64,000 nt of DNA from Coprococcus aceti (lineage in GTDB: Bacteria; Bacillota; Clostridia; Lachnospirales; Lachnospiraceae), in the NCBI RefSeq assembly GCF_025567285.1, contig NZ_JAOQJT010000003.1, positions 376,971 through 440,970 on the forward strand, given 5' to 3'. The notes beneath the pieces were generated by a model. That model did not search any database and was not told the origin of the DNA. It worked only from the letters and a program-made list of their open reading frames with translations. Of the stretch, positions 60,831 to 64,000 are shown piece by piece. Within the stretch, counting starts at the first letter, position 1; each line of letters opens with the position of its first letter. Both the position numbers and the translations under genes were made by a program.

Positions 60831-61745
60831 ATGATAGACGTATGTCTTTTGGGGACCGGAGGGATGATGCCGCTGCCATACAGGGCACTTACATCTCTCG
60901 TGGTCAGATATAACGGACACGAGATGCTGATAGACTGCGGAGAGGGAACCCAGACCTCAATGCGTCAGCAGGGCATGATAGGCTTTAAGCAGATAGATGT
61001 GATCTGCTTCACACATTTTCATGCAGATCATATAAGCGGATTGCCGGGGCTGCTGCTCACGATAGGCAATGCCGAGAGAACGGAGCCACTTCTTATGGTT
61101 GGCCCAAAGAGACTTGAGAAGGTAGTCAATTCCCTAAGGGTTATAGCGCCTGAGCTTCCGTTTGAGATCAGGTTCCAGGAGCTCTCGGAGGCTGAGGAGA
61201 GCTTTATGTGGGAGGATCTCAGGGTGGATGCATTCAGGGTTAATCACAATGTGACATGTTATGGATATTCCCTTTTGCTTCCAAGAACAGGAAAATTCAG
61301 CGTGGACAGAGCTAGAGAGAATGAGATTCCAATGAAATACTGGAATGGCTTGCAGAAGGGCAACACATACGAGGAGGATGGACACATATATACTCCTGAT
61401 ATGGTGCTTGGTCCTGACCGCAAGGGCCTGAAGCTCACATACTGCACAGATACCAGACCGACCCCCCTTATAGAGAAGTATGCAGCCGGATCAGATTTGT
61501 TCATATGCGAGGGCATGTACGGCGAAAAGGAGAAAGAGATAAAAGCCATAGAGCATAAGCATATGATGATGCAGGAGGCTGCGGCCATAGCGGCAAAGGC
61601 AGATGTGGGGGAGATGTGGCTTACACATTACAGTCCGTCGATGGCAAAACCGGCGGTGTTTATGGATGAGATAAGAGAGATATTCCCGAGAACTATTGCA
61701 GCAAAGGACAGGACGACAACAACGCTCAAGTTTTCGGAGGAGTAG
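60831..61745 (+). CDS. rnz: Ribonuclease Z
   Basis: tRNA 3'-end endonuclease of 304 residues. 'LLGTGGMMPLPYRALTSLVV', the zinc motif 'FTHFHADHISGLPGLL', 'LTYCTDTRPT' and 'EAAAIAAKADVGEMWLTHYS' with its conserved histidine are all family features. CCA is not encoded in the two tRNAs of this window, so 3' cleavage by this enzyme before CCA addition fits. Confidence 0.95.
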   Translation: MIDVCLLGTGGMMPLPYRALTSLVVRYNGHEMLIDCGEGTQTSMRQQGMIGFKQIDVICFTHFHADHISGLPGLLLTIGNAERTEPLLMVGPKRLEKVVNSLRVIAPELPFEIRFQELSEAEESFMWEDLRVDAFRVNHNVTCYGYSLLLPRTGKFSVDRARENEIPMKYWNGLQKGNTYEEDGHIYTPDMVLGPDRKGLKLTYCTDTRPTPLIEKYAAGSDLFICEGMYGEKEKEIKAIEHKHMMMQEAAAIAAKADVGEMWLTHYSPSMAKPAVFMDEIREIFPRTIAAKDRTTTTLKFSEE

Positions 61746-61772
61746 AATAGATCGACAAAGGTGAGATGAATT

Positions 61773-62795
61773 ATGGAGAAAGATGTAAAGATACTGGCTA
61801 TAGAATCCTCATGTGATGAGACATCCGCAGCGGTTGTTGTGAATGGAAGAAACGTACTGTCAAATATAATATATTCACAGATAGATATCCATACACTTTA
61901 TGGAGGCGTTGTGCCGGAGATAGCTTCGCGAAAGCACATAGAGAAGATTACACAGGTCATAAGACAGGCGCTCAAAGAGGCAGAGTGCACACTGGATGAC
62001 ATAGATGCGGTTGCAGTCACATATGGACCGGGGCTTGTTGGCGCTCTTCTCGTTGGTGTGGGAGCAGCCAAGGCCATAGCATTTGCAAAAGATATACCAC
62101 TTGTTGGTGTGCATCATATAGAAGGTCATATCGCAGCGAATTATATAGAGAACAAGGAGCTTGAGCCTCCGTTCATGTGCCTTGTTGTGTCAGGAGGTCA
62201 CACACATCTTGTAAAGGTAGTCGATTACGGCAAGTTTGAGATACTGGGAATAACCAGGGATGATGCGGCAGGAGAGGCATTTGACAAGGTAGCAAGGGCT
62301 ATAGGACTGGGTTACCCGGGAGGACCGAAGATAGATCGTAAGGCGAAGGAGGGCAACCCTGACGCTATAGAATTTCCAAGGGCAAAGGTGGCAGAATCAG
62401 CCTATGACTTTAGCTTCAGTGGCCTGAAGTCCGCAGTGCTCAACTATATCAATCAGGCTCATATGAGAGACGAGCAGATCAATGAGGCCGATGTGGCAGC
62501 ATCGTTCCAGAAAGCAGTAACGGAAGTGCTCACAGAGCATGCGGTTGCTGCGGCAAAGGAATACCATATGGATAAGATAGCCATAGCTGGCGGAGTTGCG
62601 TCCAATTCTGCTCTCAGAGCCAGCATGAAGGCGGCCTGTGAGAAGGCTGGGCTTACATTGTATCATCCATCGCCGATACTGTGCACGGACAATGCGGCCA
62701 TGATAGGTGCGGCGGGATACTACGAATACATAAATGGAACAAGACATGGATGGGATCTGAATGCCATACCAAACCTCAAGCTGGGTGAGAGATAA
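61773..62795 (+). CDS. tsaD: tRNA t6A37 threonylcarbamoyltransferase TsaD
   Basis: Kae1/TsaD protein of 340 residues, the catalytic subunit of the t6A complex with TsaB and TsaE. 'ILAIESSCDETSAAVVVNGR', the metal motif 'GVHHIEGHIAANYIE', 'VSGGHTHLV' and 'IAGGVASNSALRA' are intact. Confidence 0.97.
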   Translation: MEKDVKILAIESSCDETSAAVVVNGRNVLSNIIYSQIDIHTLYGGVVPEIASRKHIEKITQVIRQALKEAECTLDDIDAVAVTYGPGLVGALLVGVGAAKAIAFAKDIPLVGVHHIEGHIAANYIENKELEPPFMCLVVSGGHTHLVKVVDYGKFEILGITRDDAAGEAFDKVARAIGLGYPGGPKIDRKAKEGNPDAIEFPRAKVAESAYDFSFSGLKSAVLNYINQAHMRDEQINEADVAASFQKAVTEVLTEHAVAAAKEYHMDKIAIAGGVASNSALRASMKAACEKAGLTLYHPSPILCTDNAAMIGAAGYYEYINGTRHGWDLNAIPNLKLGER

Positions 62796-62849
62796 CCAGC
62801 CTGGTCAAGTGTGTGATGGTGTCAGACTACTACTAGGGAGAAGATGAAC

Positions 62850-63623
62850 ATGGGCGATGCGGATAATGCTGATTACAAGGAATCAAATATAGAAATCTTT
62901 GATACAGTGGATGAAGTAAAGGTCACGGCAATAGTCCTTGCAGCCGGAAAGGGCAGCAGGATGCACAGCGATATACCTAAGCAGTTTATGACGCTGGGGG
63001 ATTATCCCGTACTGTATTATTCGCTCAAGGCCTTTCAGGACAGTCCGGTTGATGACATAATCCTTGTCACAGGTGAGGATTATGTAGAATATTGCAGAAA
63101 TGACATAGTAGACAGGTACAACATCACCAAAGTCAGGAAGATCGTGACCGGTGGGGCAGAGCGCTATGACTCCGTACATAATGGACTTATTGCGGCGGAT
63201 GGTGCGAAGTATGTACTCATCCATGATGGTGCGAGACCATGCATAACCCAGAAAATCATCACAGATTCCATAGATGCAGTAAAGATATATTCTGCGTGTA
63301 CAGTGGGTGTACCTGTGAAGGATACCATCAAGATAGTAGATGAGGATCAGATGGGAGTGGATACTCCTGATAGATCCAGGCTGTGGCAGGTTCAGACTCC
63401 ACAGAGTTTTAACAGGGAACTTCTGCTTACCTGTTATGATGGACTGGCGCATGACAAATGTCAGGTTATAACGGATGACACAATGATAGTGGAGCGTTAT
63501 AGCAGCGTCAGAACGAAGGTGATAATGGGGGCGTATGAGAACCTGAAAATCACCACTCCTGAGGATTTAAAAATTGCTTCAAATTTTTTGAAAAAAGATG
63601 TTGACACAAAGATGGTAAAGTGA
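62850..63623 (+). CDS. ispD: IspD-like cytidylyltransferase
   Basis: CTP-dependent cytidylyltransferase of about 257 residues, most likely making CDP-methylerythritol in the MEP isoprenoid pathway. 'AIVLAAGKGSRMHSDIPKQF' is the CTP-binding loop, 'VLIHDGARPCI' and 'VPVKDTIKIVDE' are further signatures. An acidic N-terminal extension of about 25 residues is unusual. Related ribitol-phosphate enzymes (TarI) share these motifs, so the substrate is not fully certain. ATG 62850 is 9 bases after AGGGAG; ATG 62844 is too close. Confidence 0.88.
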   Translation: MGDADNADYKESNIEIFDTVDEVKVTAIVLAAGKGSRMHSDIPKQFMTLGDYPVLYYSLKAFQDSPVDDIILVTGEDYVEYCRNDIVDRYNITKVRKIVTGGAERYDSVHNGLIAADGAKYVLIHDGARPCITQKIITDSIDAVKIYSACTVGVPVKDTIKIVDEDQMGVDTPDRSRLWQVQTPQSFNRELLLTCYDGLAHDKCQVITDDTMIVERYSSVRTKVIMGAYENLKITTPEDLKIASNFLKKDVDTKMVK

Positions 63624-63629
63624 TAATAT
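63601..63629 (+). promoter_or_regulatory. Possible tRNA promoter
   Basis: TTGACA at 63601-63606 inside the end of ispD, a 17-base spacer, then TAATAT at 63624-63629 (GATAAT at 63622 with a 15-base spacer is an alternative). It lies about 40 bases before the first tRNA. Confidence 0.45.
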
Positions 63630-63669
63630 GTACAAGTCGCCGGTTGATGGCGACGAACAAAAACAACTT

Positions 63670-63755
63670 GGAGAGATATCGAAGCGGTCATAACGAGGCG
63701 GTCTTGAAAACCGTTTGTCCGAAAGGGCGCGAGGGTTCGAATCCCTCTCTCTCCG
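63670..63755 (+). tRNA. tRNA-Ser(UGA)
   Basis: GGAGAGA/TCTCTCC acceptor stem, anticodon loop CTTGAAA with anticodon TGA, a long variable arm typical of serine tRNAs, and the T arm GAGGG-TTCGAAT-CCCTC. Discriminator G; no encoded CCA. Confidence 0.95.
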
Positions 63756-63795
63756 CTGACTTTCATACATAATGAAAGTTCAAGCGCTTGATACT

Positions 63796-63884
63796 GGAGA
63801 AGTACCCAAGCGGTTGAAGGGGCTCCCCTGGAAAGGGAGTAGGCCGTTAATAGCGGCGCGAGGGTTCAAATCCCTCCTTCTCCG
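63796..63884 (+). tRNA. tRNA-Ser(GGA)
   Basis: GGAGAAG/CTTCTCC acceptor stem, CTCCC-CTGGAAA-GGGAG anticodon arm with anticodon GGA, a long variable arm and the T arm GAGGG-TTCAAAT-CCCTC. Discriminator G; no encoded CCA. Confidence 0.95.
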
Positions 63885-64000
63885 TTAGACATACTTAGTA
63901 TCAGAGCTATATAAGAACCTTGAAAAATTAACAACATGACAACCCTGAAATTCCAAAAAAGAATTTCAAGAACGTCGGATCAGAGATGATATCAAAGATC

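Overview
The window looks like a contiguous piece of chromosome from an anaerobic Gram-positive of the Clostridia, most likely a gut Lachnospiraceae member (Coprococcus-like at best guess). This rests on strong AGGAGG-type ribosome sites, heavy AGA and ATA codon use, a split transketolase, a long-form HPF, a short anaerobe-type ThiC, pyruvate kinase with a C-terminal PEP-utilising domain and WalR-type boxes. There is no phage, insertion sequence or CRISPR array. The species call is inference.

Layout. 1-3.3 kb: the end of a rhodanese-TtcA-like tRNA thiolase and a two-component system. 3.4-9.3 kb: an anion (DASS) transporter followed by a dlt-like cassette of MBOAT acyltransferase, SGNH-like protein, AMP-ligase and acyl carrier protein. 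9.4-12.1 kb: a metal-efflux operon (HMA protein, P1B ATPase, ArsR repressor). 12.2-15.1 kb: a YtrA-like GntR regulator with an ABC exporter. 15.4-20.6 kb: HAD phosphatase, metF, a two-domain glycosyltransferase with a coiled-coil tail, YqeY, Nudix hydrolase. 20.6-26 kb: a CsbB-like glycosyltransferase, an acyltransferase, a paired SMR-type flippase and a YfhO-like GT-C enzyme, together resembling a three-component system that glycosylates an envelope polymer outside the cell. 26-33 kb: assorted accessory genes, including a Cys-rich/MetH-activation-like fusion, a MATE pump behind a terminator-bearing leader, a nitroreductase relic and pnuC.

33.2-41.3 kb: a TPP riboswitch, an array of hairpin repeats and thiC; a second MATE protein, a YdcF-like protein, split transketolase, bioB and a hotdog-fold protein. 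41.4-50.7 kb: two paralogous secreted GH25 lysozymes on the minus strand, a DUF1189-like membrane protein, pyruvate kinase and an SH3-NlpC/P60 endopeptidase; the three wall-hydrolase genes carry WalR-like boxes. 50.9-58 kb: hpf, secA, prfB (without the usual frameshift), hom, lysC. 58.1-63.9 kb: a second copy of the hairpin repeat array, a dCMP deaminase, the t6A cluster (tsaE, tsaB, rimI, zinc-ribbon protein, rnz, tsaD), ispD and two tRNA-Ser genes.

The most interesting items are the 85/86-base hairpin repeat family at two loci with compensatory base changes, the leader with a terminator and a possible small ORF ahead of the minus-strand MATE gene, WalR-like boxes linking three wall hydrolases, the dlt-like cassette whose ligase lacks the usual catalytic lysine, and the Cys-rich/MetH-activation fusion.
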